Made by a program: the position numbers and the translations under genes. Positions 12,801 to 23,720 of a stretch of DNA of 64,000 nucleotides are shown piece after piece (the first letter of the stretch is position 1; the number at the start of each line of letters is the position of its first letter). A model generated the notes under the pieces. It searched no databases, was not told the DNA's origin, and worked only from the letters and a program-made list of their open reading frames with translations. This stretch comes from Purshia tridentata (Eukaryota; Streptophyta; Magnoliopsida; Rosales; Rosaceae): the NCBI GenBank assembly GCA_003254885.1, contig QANT01001752.1, positions 38,258 to 102,257 of the forward strand, written 5' to 3'.

Positions 12801-12915
12801 TACTCTGCACAAATGAAAACCAGTTGGCAGCATTGAGTAACAATAAAATAAAAAGATACACAGAAGAGAAGTTACACGATGACCAGGATGATCCCAATAT
12901 TCCCATGAGTCCCAT
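9898..12915 (-). CDS. LRR receptor-like protein (Cf-9/RLP class), intact
   Basis: Single exon, 1005 residues. A hydrophobic signal peptide (about 1-38) precedes an LRR N-terminal cap (CHGDERSALLQFKQSF, with YCSWDGVEC). Extracellular plant LRRs run to about residue 900, with repeated LxxLxLSxNxLxGxIP units. They are interrupted by an island (about 745-790, with DYSMTIFSKGVELKYMKTPY) before the last four repeats. An acidic and proline-rich spacer, one transmembrane helix (about 950-975, WYVVVPGVVSGLVVGVVVG) and a short basic tail follow. There is no kinase. RLPs sit in the plasma membrane, sense pathogen or developmental ligands, and need partners such as SOBIR1 and BAK1. The ligand cannot be predicted. 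A long T tract lies immediately upstream of the start. A broken paralogue lies just downstream. Confidence 0.93.
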   Translation of the reverse strand: MGLMGILGSSWSSCNFSSVYLFILLLLNAANWFSFVQSSTLCHGDERSALLQFKQSFTIEKSASVYPFAYPKVASWNRPEEDHERSNYCSWDGVECDEDFGHVIGLDLSSSCLHGSINSSSSLFQLVHLQRLDLSDNNFASSEIPSRLGHDLTSLTYLNLSRTSFSGQIPLEISKLSKLSTLDLSFNVVASTGKQLQLTESNVRSIVQNLTKIQQLHLSWVDSPSTTVPDILVNASSLTSLRLEHCGFYGKFPVGIFHLPNLKVLDLLGNPDLTGYLPDHLNRSSPLKELNVANTYFCGHVPASIGDLHSLSWLDISYCYFYPHLPSSLGNLTQLSHLDLSFFFDSSYFKASRNINIFGGQISWLGKLTKLYHLGLEYTNLSGDPCFVANLTQLAELDLGSNQITGLIPSCLMKLTQLTVLVLRFNKLQGEIPSSLFHLQNLEHLDLSSNNLSGGVEFDEFSKLKKLRQLRLSSNKLSLHITTGFSATAPQFEVLLLGSCNLTEFPQFLKNQHKLLQLDLSDNNIHGHVPKWMWNSVTQVWYLNLTHNFLTGFEQNPSTIPWLNLFVLDLGFNKLQGPLAIPPPSVRLYFARNNDYVGEIPPSFCNITYLQFLDLSNNKLSGMLPQCLGNFSALKTLKLSNNSFHGHIPEMCSSGNSGVNLKLIDLSYNQFQGKLPRSLAGCSEVVFLNFGNNQMSDIFPSWLGALPLLRVLILRSNRFHGIIGKPATNNEFQNLCIIDLSENGFFGVLPSNYFDNWNCMKSVEHKQNYVQFGFSFATGTTLDFFDIDYSMTIFSKGVELKYMKTPYLLRFIDLSSNNFEGEIPARTIGNLRGLHILNLSSNTLTGPIPSSLWNLTVLESLDLSQNQLSGRIPSKLTQLNFLAYFNASHNHLWGPIPNGQQFDTFQEDSYKGNLGLCGKPLSKKCEDSESSTPPPPPPSVFEEDEDSGFHIELDWYVVVPGVVSGLVVGVVVGNMFTSKKHEWFEKKFSRRNQPRSTRVRRRYRS

Positions 12916-13047
12916 GACAATTTTTTTTTTTTTTTTGTAGATTATGTATGTTTTTGTGTCTCTAAAATAAAGGAGGAGAAATTAAACTCCTTTTGTAGAC
13001 ACACAATTCCTTAATTTCTATGGTGTGGAATTAAGGTTTTATGGAAC

Positions 13048-13129
13048 TTCTTCCTTTATGTGGTTGTTAGTTTTGTGAGTCAGCATTATTCTTCCTTTAT
13101 GTGGTTGTTGGTTTTGTGAGTCAGCATTG
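13048..13129. repeat. 41-bp tandem duplication upstream of the RLP gene
   Basis: Two head-to-tail copies, 13048-13088 and 13089-13129, each beginning TTCTTCCTTTATGTGG. They differ at about two positions, so the duplication is recent. They lie about 130 bases upstream of the RLP start, probably within its promoter or leader. Confidence 0.9.
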
Positions 13130-13782
13130 ATTTCGAAGTCTCACTTAAAGACTTGGAAGTTCTCCTCCGCATTATTCTTCCTCTGTCCCCCCCACTAATG
13201 CCAATTAAGGCTTCAAGTCATACTCAGGCATTGATCATCACCACAAACATTCTTGTCAAAACTATTGAGGTAGACCAGATAATCTTGCAGAGCCAACCCA
13301 TTTAGAAAATTCACCCCATAAAGTTAAAAATCATGCCCAAAGTCTTGATAAGCCACTCATAAAGTTTAGCCAAAATTGGTTGTATAACTTATATCACACA
13401 TAATATTTTGGTATGGAAATTACACATAATTCAAATCTATTTGTGCGCACATTTGTTTTCTTTTAACGTAGCTTTACTCAACTTGAGTAGAATTTCAGAG
13501 GCAAGGCACCTTGATCAGCTTTGGTGTTCATAAAAATTGATAATAAAATACTCAATATTTGTAATTTATTTTATCTATGTAAGTTGTTAATTAATTTAAT
13601 TTTTGTTCACTTTTTAAGTGGGTTTTTTTCACTAATAATGACGTGTAATATGATTTTTTTTGACCAAACGCTAGAGAAGTTGAGAACAACGATCCTGTTT
13701 GAAACTTTGAAGGTCTCATCATTCTTCATGAAACCGCGCGAAAAAACATGAAGGTGGAAAGCATATCCGTCTTCACTGGACT
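13130..13782. other. Divergent spacer between RLP and PPR genes
   Basis: This should carry promoter sequence for both divergent genes. The part at 13268-13460 is paralogous to 9361-9510. An upstream ATG at 13748 opens a 69-codon frame that overlaps the PPR start in another frame. No other feature is evident. Confidence 0.5.
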
Positions 13783-16700
13783 ATGTTTCGCTGGTTGCTC
13801 TTGCTCACACCCTCTCATGCTCAAAGAAGAAGAAGACTCCCCCACTGTTCAAACCCTGCTTTCACTTTCACTACATTCACTGCCTCCCCTGTTTTTGTCT
13901 CAGACCCACCACACGCCTCTCTCTTCTTCCAATCCCAAAACCCAACTCGCCCTCTAATCCCATTGCAAAACTTGGTTGATCACTACCTATCACCCCACAC
14001 GCAGCTCCAAACCCCAACCTCTTCCCCACATTTCACGCACACTAACACTGGAACATATGGGTATCTTGCTACTCGGTACGGGGACTCGCGTACCTCAAAT
14101 GACGCTCAAAGATTCCATTTGCAGATTTTTAAACATGGGTTTGCTAATGATTTGTTTTTGTGCAATACCCTTGTTAATGTTTATGTCAGAATCGGTGCTT
14201 TGGTGGAAGCACGTAAGTTGTTCGAAGAAATGCTTGATAGGAACTCGGTTACGTGGGCTTGCATGATTTCGGGGTATGCACAGAATGGTATGCCAAATGA
14301 GGCGTGTGCGCATTTTAAATGGATGGTTTCTGACGGTTTTTTGCCGAGTCCTTATGCTTTTGGTAGTGTTCTTCGAGCTTGCCAGGAGTCCGGTCCTTGC
14401 AAGCTTAAGTTTGGGATGCAAATTCATGGGTTAATTTGTAAAACGAAGCATGCTTCTGATGTGGTAATGGCTAATGTGCTGATGTCAATGTATGGAAGGT
14501 GTTTGGGTTTTCTTGATGATGCTTACCGGGTTTTCTATGAGATAACGGTTAGAAATTCAATATCTTGGAATTCTATTATTTCGGTATATTGCCAAAGAGG
14601 TGATGCAGTCTCTGTTTTCAAGCTTTTCTCAAGCATGCAAAAGGATGGTTTAGCTTTCAGTTTGCAACCTAATGAGTACACATTTGGTAGCTTAATTACT
14701 GCTGCTTCTTCTTTAGCTGATTCCGGTTTGAGTTTGCTTCAGCAATTGCTGGGAAGGGTAAAAAAATTTGGATTTTTACAGGATTTGTATGTAGGAAGTG
14801 CTTTGGTTAGTGGGTTTGCAAGGTTTGGGTTAATTAATTATTCTCGGAAGATTTTCGAGCAAATGAGTGAGAGGAATGCAGTATCTATGAATGGATTGAT
14901 GGTTGGATTGGTGAGGCAAAAGCGAGGAGAAGAAGCCACTGAAGTTTTCATGGAGATGAAGGACTTGGTTAGAATAAACCTTGATTCGCTTGTGGTTCTT
15001 TTAAGTTCTTTTGCTGAATTTTCTGTTTTGGAGGAAGGTAAAAGAAAGGGAAGAGAGGTTCATGCACACGTAATCAGGACTGGCTTAATTTACAGGAAGG
15101 TTGCAATAGGAAATGGACTTGTTAATATGTATGCTAAATGTGGTGCTATTGATGATGCCTGCTCAGTTTTCAGGCACATGGTCGACAAAGACCTAATCTC
15201 ATGGAACTCTCTGATCTCGGGTCTTGACCAGAATGAGCATTTTGAAGATGCAGTCATGAACTTTTGTGAAATGAGGAGATCTGAGTTGACGCCTTCAAAT
15301 TTCACATTAATTAGTGCTTTGAGTTCATGTGCAAGCTTGGGGTGGATCATGCTGGGACAGCAGATGCATTGTGAAGCACTTAAATTGGGACTTGATTTGG
15401 ATGTTTCAGTTTCAAATGCTCTCCTTGCATTATATTCTGACACCGGGTATCTTAGTGCATGCCGAAATGTTTTCTTTTTAATGCCGGAGTACGATCAAGT
15501 CTCATGGAATTCTATAATTGGGGCTTTAGCTGGTTCAGAGGCATCAGTTTTAGAAGCTGTAGAATATTTCTTGGACATGATGCAATCTGGATGGAAACTT
15601 ACTAGAGTAACATTTATGAGCATTCTTGCAGCAGCTTCATCTGTCTCACTTCACGAGCTGGGCCAGCAGATTCATGCTGTTGTTTTAAAATACAATGCTG
15701 CGGAGGACTGTGTAATTGAGAATGCGCTGATGGCTTGCTATGGAAAGTGTGGAGGGATAGATGATTGTGAGAAGATATTTTCTAGAATGTCTGAGAGAAG
15801 GGATGAAGTAAGTTGGAATTCCATGATTTCTGGATACATACACAATGAGCTATTGCCCAAGGCCATGGATTTGGTCTGGCTCATGATGCAGAGGGGTCAG
15901 AGATTAGACTCTTTTACCTTTGCTACTGTTCTCAGTGCTTGTGCATCAGTTGCAACATTAGAGCGTGGTATGGAAGTTCATGCTTGTGGGATAAGAGCTC
16001 TTTTGGAATCAGATGTTGTAGTTGGGAGTGCACTCATTGACATGTACTCAAAATGTGGAAGGATTGATTATGCTTCAAGATTCTTCCAGTTGATGCCAGT
16101 GAGGAATGTATATTCCTGGAATTCATTGATATCCGGGTATGCTCGCAATGGACATGGACACAAAGCTCTGAGGCTTTTCACGCAAATGAAGCAACAAGGT
16201 CAGATGCCAGATCATGTTACATTTGTTGGGGTCTTATCAGCTTGTAGCCATGCGGGACTGGTGGAGGAAGGGTTTCAGCATTTCAAATCCATGAGTAAAA
16301 TACATGGACTGGCTCCTAGGGTGGAGCACTTTTCATGTATGGTCGATCTTCTTGGTCGGGCAGGTGAACTTAATAGGATAGAGGACTTCATTAATAAAAT
16401 GCCAATGAAGCCTAATGTTCTTATTTGGAGGACAGTTTTAGGGGCTTGCAGCCGAGCTAATGGTCGTAACACAGAGCTAGGCAGGAGAGCTGCTGAAATG
16501 CTTTTGGAGTCTGAACCCCAAAATGCTGTGAACTATGTGCTTCTTGCTAACATGTATGCTTCTGGAGGGAAGTGGGATGAAGTGGCAAAGGCTAGAACGG
16601 CAATGAGGAAGGCAGCAGTGAAGAAGGAAGCTGGGTGTAGTTGGGTCACCATGAAGGATGGTGTTCATGTTTTTGTAGCTGGAGACGAGTCACACCCAGA

Positions 16701-17034
16701 GAAGGATTTGATATATGAAAAGCTGAAGGAACTCAACAAGAAAATGAGGGATGTCGGATATGTGCCTGAGACAAAATATGCACTCTATGATCTTGAACTG
16801 GAGAATAAGGAACAACTCCTGAGCTATCACAGTGAGAAGCTTGCAGTTGCATATGTTCTTACTCGCGAATCACAGCTGCCTATAAGGATCATGAAAAATC
16901 TTCGTGTTTGTGGTGACTGCCACTCTGCTTTCAAATACATATCGAAGATTGTTGGCAGGCAAATAGTATTGCGAGATTCAAACAGATTTCATCATTTTGC
17001 AGATGGCAAGTGTTCATGTGGGGATTACTGGTAA
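13783..17034 (+). CDS. MEF7: PLS-class PPR protein with DYW domain, MEF7-like organelle RNA editing factor
   Basis: Single exon, 1083 residues. The first 90 or so residues are basic and Ser/Thr/Pro-rich, fitting an organelle, probably mitochondrial, presequence. PPR motifs of P, L and S type run from about residue 105 to 880 (recurrent SWNSMISGY, GNGLVNMYAKCG). E/E+ motifs follow (PNVLIWRTVLGAC, GCSWV at about 950). The DYW deaminase carries H1016-S-E1018 and C1043-GD-C1046, and the chain ends in the exact tripeptide DYW. Motif order and the sequence EGRKLGQQMH-like and CGDCHSAFKYISKI closely match Arabidopsis At5g09950 (MEF7), which edits C to U at several mitochondrial sites. All zinc and catalytic positions I could check are present. 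The orthology is from recalled similarity; the RNA targets here are inferred. Confidence 0.9.
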   Translation: MFRWLLLLTPSHAQRRRRLPHCSNPAFTFTTFTASPVFVSDPPHASLFFQSQNPTRPLIPLQNLVDHYLSPHTQLQTPTSSPHFTHTNTGTYGYLATRYGDSRTSNDAQRFHLQIFKHGFANDLFLCNTLVNVYVRIGALVEARKLFEEMLDRNSVTWACMISGYAQNGMPNEACAHFKWMVSDGFLPSPYAFGSVLRACQESGPCKLKFGMQIHGLICKTKHASDVVMANVLMSMYGRCLGFLDDAYRVFYEITVRNSISWNSIISVYCQRGDAVSVFKLFSSMQKDGLAFSLQPNEYTFGSLITAASSLADSGLSLLQQLLGRVKKFGFLQDLYVGSALVSGFARFGLINYSRKIFEQMSERNAVSMNGLMVGLVRQKRGEEATEVFMEMKDLVRINLDSLVVLLSSFAEFSVLEEGKRKGREVHAHVIRTGLIYRKVAIGNGLVNMYAKCGAIDDACSVFRHMVDKDLISWNSLISGLDQNEHFEDAVMNFCEMRRSELTPSNFTLISALSSCASLGWIMLGQQMHCEALKLGLDLDVSVSNALLALYSDTGYLSACRNVFFLMPEYDQVSWNSIIGALAGSEASVLEAVEYFLDMMQSGWKLTRVTFMSILAAASSVSLHELGQQIHAVVLKYNAAEDCVIENALMACYGKCGGIDDCEKIFSRMSERRDEVSWNSMISGYIHNELLPKAMDLVWLMMQRGQRLDSFTFATVLSACASVATLERGMEVHACGIRALLESDVVVGSALIDMYSKCGRIDYASRFFQLMPVRNVYSWNSLISGYARNGHGHKALRLFTQMKQQGQMPDHVTFVGVLSACSHAGLVEEGFQHFKSMSKIHGLAPRVEHFSCMVDLLGRAGELNRIEDFINKMPMKPNVLIWRTVLGACSRANGRNTELGRRAAEMLLESEPQNAVNYVLLANMYASGGKWDEVAKARTAMRKAAVKKEAGCSWVTMKDGVHVFVAGDESHPEKDLIYEKLKELNKKMRDVGYVPETKYALYDLELENKEQLLSYHSEKLAVAYVLTRESQLPIRIMKNLRVCGDCHSAFKYISKIVGRQIVLRDSNRFHHFADGKCSCGDYW

Positions 17035-19142
17035 TCGATTAGTTAGTATTCAGTACTAATTGAGACTTTGAGCATGGTTCACAATGTGAGATTTTTCATT
17101 TGGGCGACTCTGATATTAGATATGAGACAATACACTGAAACGGCTGATGAGTGAGAGAGACCAAAGTCATTTTATCAACTAAACTAGCTGACACTTTTTT
17201 ACTGTAGCTTAAATTTGGCATTGTTGTACAGTAATTTATTATTTTGGGTTACAAATTGTGTATCAATCAAATTTTGGGCTAATTTAAAGAATTAAGTCCA
17301 TGATATATGTGAGCTGCTTATTGTGCAGCATAACCTTCAATAAGTATGAACTCGAAGTAGGGAAATTCAAGCTCTGCATGTGGTAAGCTGAGAAATTGAG
17401 AATAATCATTCGTAAATTCATAATTGTATTTTATTTTTTTAATTTCATATGGTTCTGTAGTCTTTTCTCAACTCTATTAATTTTCTAAATAGTTTTTCTA
17501 ATATGCTTGGATGTGCATAATTAGAGGTTTTACTCATCACGTATTAGGTTACGTGATAAGAGATAAGAGACAATAAATATATATGAATTACATAGAAATT
17601 TTACTTTTTGAAGAGAGTTTAAGTATTACTTAATCAAGTCGAGTTCAAAATTTAAGGGGTTTGGATATTCAATTTTCACTAAACTTGCAAAACTTGGAAA
17701 TGGATGGTTCCAAGCTTAATAATTAAATCCACTACCAAATTAGCCTTCCAATAGATGTGACGAATTGACACTTCAAAACAGTTTACAGGTGGAAAATGTC
17801 ATTCACTCAAGTTTGCACCCACCAAAGCATCTAAAACTTACAAGAGACAATCATTGATTCATTATCTTCCTTCTTTATTTTTTGGGAACAAATCAATCAT
17901 TGTCTTCAAACACAAAATTTTAAAAGATTATTATTTTTGTGAAAATCTAAACTTTTGCTATATTTTGCAATTTCTGTTTTGATCAAAACACCTATAAATT
18001 TACTATAAGCCCACAACTCAGATTTTAGTAGGCCCAGAACTAGGGTGACTGTTCTGATTTCTGACTTGGTGGTCATACTGGAATAGACCCATTACTCCAT
18101 TTGGGCCTCCATTGACTTCTTCTACAATAATATCTTTAGTTTACTAAAAATAACTGAAATTCTTTTGCGGAGACGATGAAGAACCCAAGCTCCCAAAGCG
18201 CGAAGAAAAACACAAAAAGGGATTTATTTTTTCGCTCGCATTTCTTTATCGGGTATGCAATTTCTCTTAAAATTGATTAATACCTGTTTAAAGTTAAGTT
18301 TTTTACCTTATTCTCCCAGCAACTGTAAGTTATGGGTTATTTGAACTAATTTTCTTATAATCTTTCATGTTCATGAACTTCCGGACCTAAGCACTTGGAG
18401 CTGCTCTGCAACACCACATTGTCAAAGTCTGAATAATTAGAGCTACTTGACGGCCTTCTATACTGGTACGTGCCATTTGTGTAATACTATGTATACTTTT
18501 TAGCTTTTATATTTTTTTTCACTGCCTGAATGCTCAGTTTTTGGGGTTTTTAAAAAAAAATTAAAGTTCAATCCATGTTTGTTGCTGGGTCTCTTTTATT
18601 GTTCCCATTTCTTTTACTCAAATTCTAACCCATGATATGTCTCTGCTGTGGAATTGTGATTTATTGTTAGTCCATGACAAATTTAAATGTTTTTCTATTA
18701 ATTTAGCTTTCACTATCTTCAGCTAAACTGTACAATCTTTTCTTCTCTTTTTTATTTTTTGTAGTATTAAGTCTAAGTCATGAAGTGGGTCTGGTTTGTT
18801 TTGCTTCAGTATTCTTTCTTTGCTTTGTTTGGAGTTTGGACTTCAACCACGTAATGAATTATGCATTTTAAGGAAATATTTTCCTTTGTTTTCTATAAAT
18901 TTAAATGTATTCCAGCTATATTTGTTTCAGAAGAGTCTCTGGGACAAATAATAATGATAATGAAACAACTACTCAGTAAGTATATAGTTATCTAAATAGG
19001 TAAGTATATAGTTATATTTCTTGTATATGACAGTCTGAAATGCAACAACAAACCTGTGATTCTAAGTTTTTATTTTTATTATTTTGCTGTCTGTTTGGCA
19101 AAAGGATATATAAGCTGTGACCCGTCTTGCATTTCCTAAGAA
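17035..19142. other. Spacer and probable FRS10 leader
   Basis: The first part is the PPR 3' flank and AT-rich spacer. From about 18170 the sequence looks like a transcribed leader for FRS10: a purine-rich segment, then a good donor-like CGGGTATGC near 18250, suggesting a spliced 5' UTR. The acceptor cannot be fixed by eye. No coding region is supported. Confidence 0.4.
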
Positions 19143-21381
19143 ATGGCAATGAAGCCATCAAATAACATCTGGATTCGACGCCAGCAGTGCCCATGTGGAG
19201 ATTGGAAGTGTTATATTAAGTATGAAGGAGATGATCCAACCTCAGTAAGTTCTCAGCATGTAAAGAGTGAGACAGCTCCATCATCGTCATCATCAGAAGC
19301 TGTCTTCACGCCTTATGTTGGTCAAATTTTCCAAACTGATGATGATGCTTTTGAATACTACAGCAGTTTTGCTCGGAAGAATGGGTTTTCAATTAGAAAA
19401 GCACGCTCAACAGAAAGCCAAAACTTAGGGATATATAGACGAGATTTTGTTTGCTATCGGTCAGGATTTAATCAACCAAGAAAAAAGGCCAATGTGGAGC
19501 ATCCCAGGGAGCGAAAATCAGTACGATGTGGATGCGATGCGAAGTTGTATTTGACGAAGGAAATTGTTGATGGTGTTACTCAGTGGTACGTTTCACAGTT
19601 TAGTAACGTTCATAATCATGAGTTATTGGAAGATGACCAAGTGCGCCTTCTTCCTGCATATCGAAAAATACAAGAGTCTGATCAAGAACGCATTCTTTTA
19701 CTCTCCAAAGCAGGGTTCCCTGTAAACCGGATAGTGAAGGTGTTGGAGCTAGAAAAGGGAGTTCAACCTGGACAGTTGCCCTTCATAGAGAAAGATGTTA
19801 GGAATTTTGTTCGGACTTGTAAGAAGACTGTTCAAGAAAATGATCTGTTGCTCTCCGAGAAAAGAGAGAATGATATGCTAGAACTTCTTGAGTCCTGCAA
19901 GGCTATGACACAGAGGGATCCTGATTTTGTCTATGATTATACTGTAGATGAAAATGAGAAGGTTGAAAATATTGCATGGTCATATGGCGACTCAGTTCGT
20001 GCATATACTGTTTTCGGTGATGTAGTTACTTTTGACACTACATATCGTTCTGTTACTTATGGATTACTCCTTGGAGTGTGGTTTGGTATTGATAATCATG
20101 GCAAGGCAATCTTCTTAGGGTGTGTGCTGCTACAAGATGAAAGTTCTCATTCATTTGCTTGGGCTTTACAGGTTTGTGGATGTAAATTCTTGTAATCAAT
20201 GTGCTCCCGTCTTTGTGTGTTCTCTTATGATTTTCTTCTTTTAAACAGGCTTTTGTGCGATTTATGAGAGGAAGACATCCACAAACTATTCTAACTGATA
20301 TAGACTCAGGGCTCAGAGATGCAATAGCAAATGAATTGCCAAATGCAAAACATGTTATATGTATATGGCATATTCTATCCAAAATATCCAGTTGGTTCTC
20401 TTTGCCGCTCGGACCACAGTATGTAAATTTTAAAGCTGAGTTTGACATGTTGTCTCACCTGGAGAGTGTAGAAGATTTTGAACATCAATGGAACATTTTG
20501 GTTGCTCGGTTTGGCCTTGTGTCTGATAAGCATATAGCTTTATTGTATTCATGTCGAGCATCATGGCCATTTCCTTACATTAGAAGTTACTTTCTTGCTC
20601 GTACACTGACAGCCGAGTTTTCACTGTCTTTGGAGTCATTCTTGAAGAGAATTTTGAATGCACATACATGTCTGCAAGTGTTCTTTGAGCAGGTATGTTT
20701 ATTGAATTTTCTGTGCATGTGTGTTCTTCAAATTTGGATAATTGCATCATTAAGTTCTGTTTTGGGATCTTGAAGGTTAGTGTTGCTGCCACCTTTGGGA
20801 ATCAGACCAGAGAAGGGATGCAGTATATGCATGTCAAGACCGGCATGCCTATTGAAGAACATGCACGGAATATTCTTACCCCTTATGCTTTCAATGTCTT
20901 ACAACATGAAATTGTTCTGTCTGTGCAATATGCAACAACAGAAATGGGGAATGGATCATATCTTGTGCGACACTTCAAGAAATTGGACGGAGAGTGTCTT
21001 GTCGTTTGGATACCGGACGATGAGCAAATTCACTGTTCCTGTAAGGAATTTGAGCATTCTGGGATTTTATGCAGGCATTCTCTTCGTGTACTTGTAGTGA
21101 AGAACTACTTTCAACTCCCTGAAAAATATTTTCTGCTCCGTTGGCGGCTAGAAAGTTCCTTGGTTTCTCTGGATGATCAAAATGCACAGATCAGCAGCAA
21201 CGAGTGTGCTCAGGTGTTTCACACTCTTGCTGCTACTTTATTGACAGAGTCATTAATCTCCAAGGAAAGATTTAATTATGTTCATAAAGAACTGACGAGT
21301 CTTCTTGAGCATGTTAGAAATATGCCGGCAATTGAAGAATATGCTGTGAATATGGCTGCTAATAACATTAGTGAATCTTAG
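19143..21381 (+). CDS. FRS10: FAR1-RELATED SEQUENCE 10-like protein
   Basis: Three exons: 19143-20171, 20249-20692 and 20776-21381. Introns are short, GT-AG and phase 0; the product is 692 residues. Order of domains: a Cys-rich N-terminus (QQCPCGDWKCYIKYEGDD), a FAR1-type zinc-binding domain derived from WRKY-GCM1 folds (about 60-165, with RKSVRCGCDAKLYL and NVHNHELL), a MULE transposase-derived core (about 285-370, with VVTFDTTYRS and TILTDIDSG), and a SWIM zinc finger (CSCKEFEHSGILCRH). The protein closely resembles Arabidopsis FRS10 (At5g28530) from end to end. FRS proteins are domesticated Mutator-like transposases acting as nuclear transcription regulators; FHY3 and FAR1 serve phytochrome A signalling, while FRS10's own role is poorly known. 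No disruption is seen. Confidence 0.92.
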
Positions 21382-21752
21382 GCGTCTTGATTTAGCAAAT
21401 GGTGGTTAATATGGATGCTGCACCGGGGCCCTTGTTCATTGTAAGATTCAGGATCTTTGGAGGGTGAATGAGGTGGTGTGCAAGGCGTCAAATAGTATTC
21501 GTTAACATTAGTATAAGCTCACACTTCGAATTTTTGCAAACAAGATAAAGGAACAGTATACAATTTTTTGTCAACCCTGGCGAGCCAGATCAGATTGTCT
21601 GAATGGTGGCATTTTTCAGTGTAAGTATCACTACATGTTGGAAAGAGGGGAAGCGGGGAAGCTTAGCAGTTTCTAGTGTAAAGCGTAAGTTGCAAATTTG
21701 ATAAATCCCCTTAAAATGTACATTGGGATACCATCTTGGCATGTTGGTTCTG
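21382..21752. other. FRS10 3' flank
   Basis: Likely 3' untranslated region and terminator region of FRS10. No further feature seen. Confidence 0.4.
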
Positions 21753-22815
21753 AAATAATTATGATTATGAACCTCACTGTCTCGTCTCCTCCATTTAGGG
21801 ATGAAACACGAATTTTTTCAAAATGCTGTGTTCCTTGTATTTTCTCAAAATTATTTTCATTTGTAAATCATGTTCGATTACAGCTCAAAACTCAACTCGT
21901 TCCATCAAAGTTTGAATCAGACCACTACCAGAGATGGTACAAAGACTTACTCATCCTTTTTTATTGTAGAGAGGGGTCAATAAAAAACAACACTGGCCTG
22001 TTTCTGTAGGTCCTTTAAATGGAATTCAATGTCTTTGATTGTTGTAAGTAGCACTCACCAAAATTCAAAACGACAGAGAATTACTTTCACCTAGACTCTT
22101 CAATGAATTTGAGTTTCCCTGGCTTTATTATGTTTGCCACAGAAGGAGACGTCTGATTAGGGTTGGGGGCGGGTAAAACACAAGTAAATTCTTGTTCCCC
22201 ACTCTACCTGGCTGTTCAAGAAAACCAGGACAAGTCCAAAGTCAAAATTTCACTCATCTTGTTTCTCCTTTTCTTCTTCTACCCTTATTTTACTCCCGTC
22301 ATTTTTTTGGCTCAAGAAAGAGGAGGGCCAAGAGTCGAGCACCTATGTTAGAATATTCAGTGAGAGACGAGTACTAGATCCTAAAACGTAAGCTATCGAG
22401 AATATATAAACAATGTATATACACTACACTCTTCACGTGCCATCATGCACGTCTGTATGTGGAGAGGTAGATATATGTACAATATATGAGTAGCTCCACC
22501 TTGTTGGCTTGATAAGTGATTAGCAGGGGTTAAGGGTTTCATACACAAAACCTTCTAATACTTGTGCTCTGCTACCAATGTCAAGCAACTATTAATCCAA
22601 AATTATAAACAAAATGGATCAACAATGTCTATATCAAACTATCTAACAATAAACTCACTCTACAATAAGTCTGATATACTTAAGAGAGAATGCTGTTGTG
22701 CATGCTCATTGCACACTTAATTATCTGCATTAAGATATGAAGATCTCTAAGTTTTGTAGGAGATGGTCCCTTGGTGTCCATTAATTGAAACAGTGCCAAG
22801 AAGTATCAAATTGAT
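21753..22815. repeat. Duplicated spacer unit, copy 1
   Basis: About 1.06 kb that recurs at 23984-24865. The left part (AATTATGATTAT, then TTTAGGGATGAA, then CTGTTTCTGTAGGTCCTTTA) ends near 22345. The right part, from about 22676, contains TTGTGCATGCTCAT, GGAGATGGTCCC and GCCAAGAAGTA. No conserved reading frame is shared between copies. Confidence 0.75.
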
Positions 22816-22863
22816 TCGCACCCTGTTCTAACACACTTAATTATCTGCATTAAGATATGAAGA
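22712..22863. repeat. Perfect 32-bp direct repeat, 120 bp apart
   Basis: The 32 bases at 22712-22743 (starting CACACTTAATTATC) recur exactly at 22832-22863. The second copy lies just outside the duplicated unit, so this is a later local duplication. Confidence 0.85.
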
Positions 22864-23394
22864 CTAGTATCTACGTACTATAATATAAAATACCCACAAA
22901 GGACCAGTAACTTAGTGATGCCCCACAAAAATAGAAGATGATCCACACATGCATGAGAGGTGTCAAATATATTTATAGTCTCTTCCTGTTTTCAAGACTA
23001 TGGTTTTATATATCAAGCAACAAATTTGGGAATTTAGAAATTTGAAGGCAATACTTGCAACACTCTTGCAAAGAAAAGTCTCACAAGGTCTGTTTCAAAT
23101 GTTTGCTCCACTGCCAGTTATTGGTGAAATTAAAGTTTCTACGTACGCTACTGTTTCCTCAAGCAATCGAAGATTATGAGAACCGTTCTACTTGTCTCTT
23201 CCTTGGGATTAAACAATTTCAAGGTGAAGGGACCCTCAGACAGTAAAACCTCATCATTTCAGGCGCAGGTATAACCTTTCAAGAAACTTGTACGAGTTTA
23301 GTAATATTCATTAAACTCATATTAATTCGTAACCCGGATTGTAGTTGTAAAGCCGCTATTGCTCAAATTGGAAGTATATAGATCGAAAGAGACA

Positions 23395-23720
23395 ATTTTC
23401 AGTAGTCCCAAGTCTCAAAAGAAACAATTCTGTATCCACTTAACCAATGTAGAGCTCCGTTAAATAAGCACATAATTGTGGCATTGATCATAGTTCTCCA
23501 TGAACCGGTGTTGAGTGAAAAGACTGCAACGCAGGTTGTAACCGGACCACCGTTTATTCTAGATTTGTAATCTTCAGTACGTGGTGGAATCAAAATAATG
23601 GATATAAAGGAGTAGTATAGTTGGGTAACTTATTGGCTTCTTCAGTAGCAGGGTTCCATAGCAGAACGTCGGAGTCTCTGTCGCACTCGCGGCAGTTGAA
23701 GTATTCCGGGCAGTCGCATT
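23395..23720 (-). pseudogene. F-box associated (FBA) domain fragment
   Basis: On the minus strand the segment encodes LLWNPATEEANKLP, then after a stop and frame change VFSLNTGSWRT and NGALHWLSGYRIVSFETWDY. These are the signature blocks of the C-terminal associated domain of CPR1/CPR30-type F-box proteins (WNPAT, Y-SL-T-SWR, G-LHWL, I-SFD). No F-box start is visible and the fragment stops early. Intact relatives are substrate receptors of SCF ubiquitin ligases; this copy is dead. Confidence 0.75.

Noticed and set aside
13748-13957. 69-codon frame overlapping the PPR start
   Set aside because: Different frame, no homology; at most an upstream ORF.
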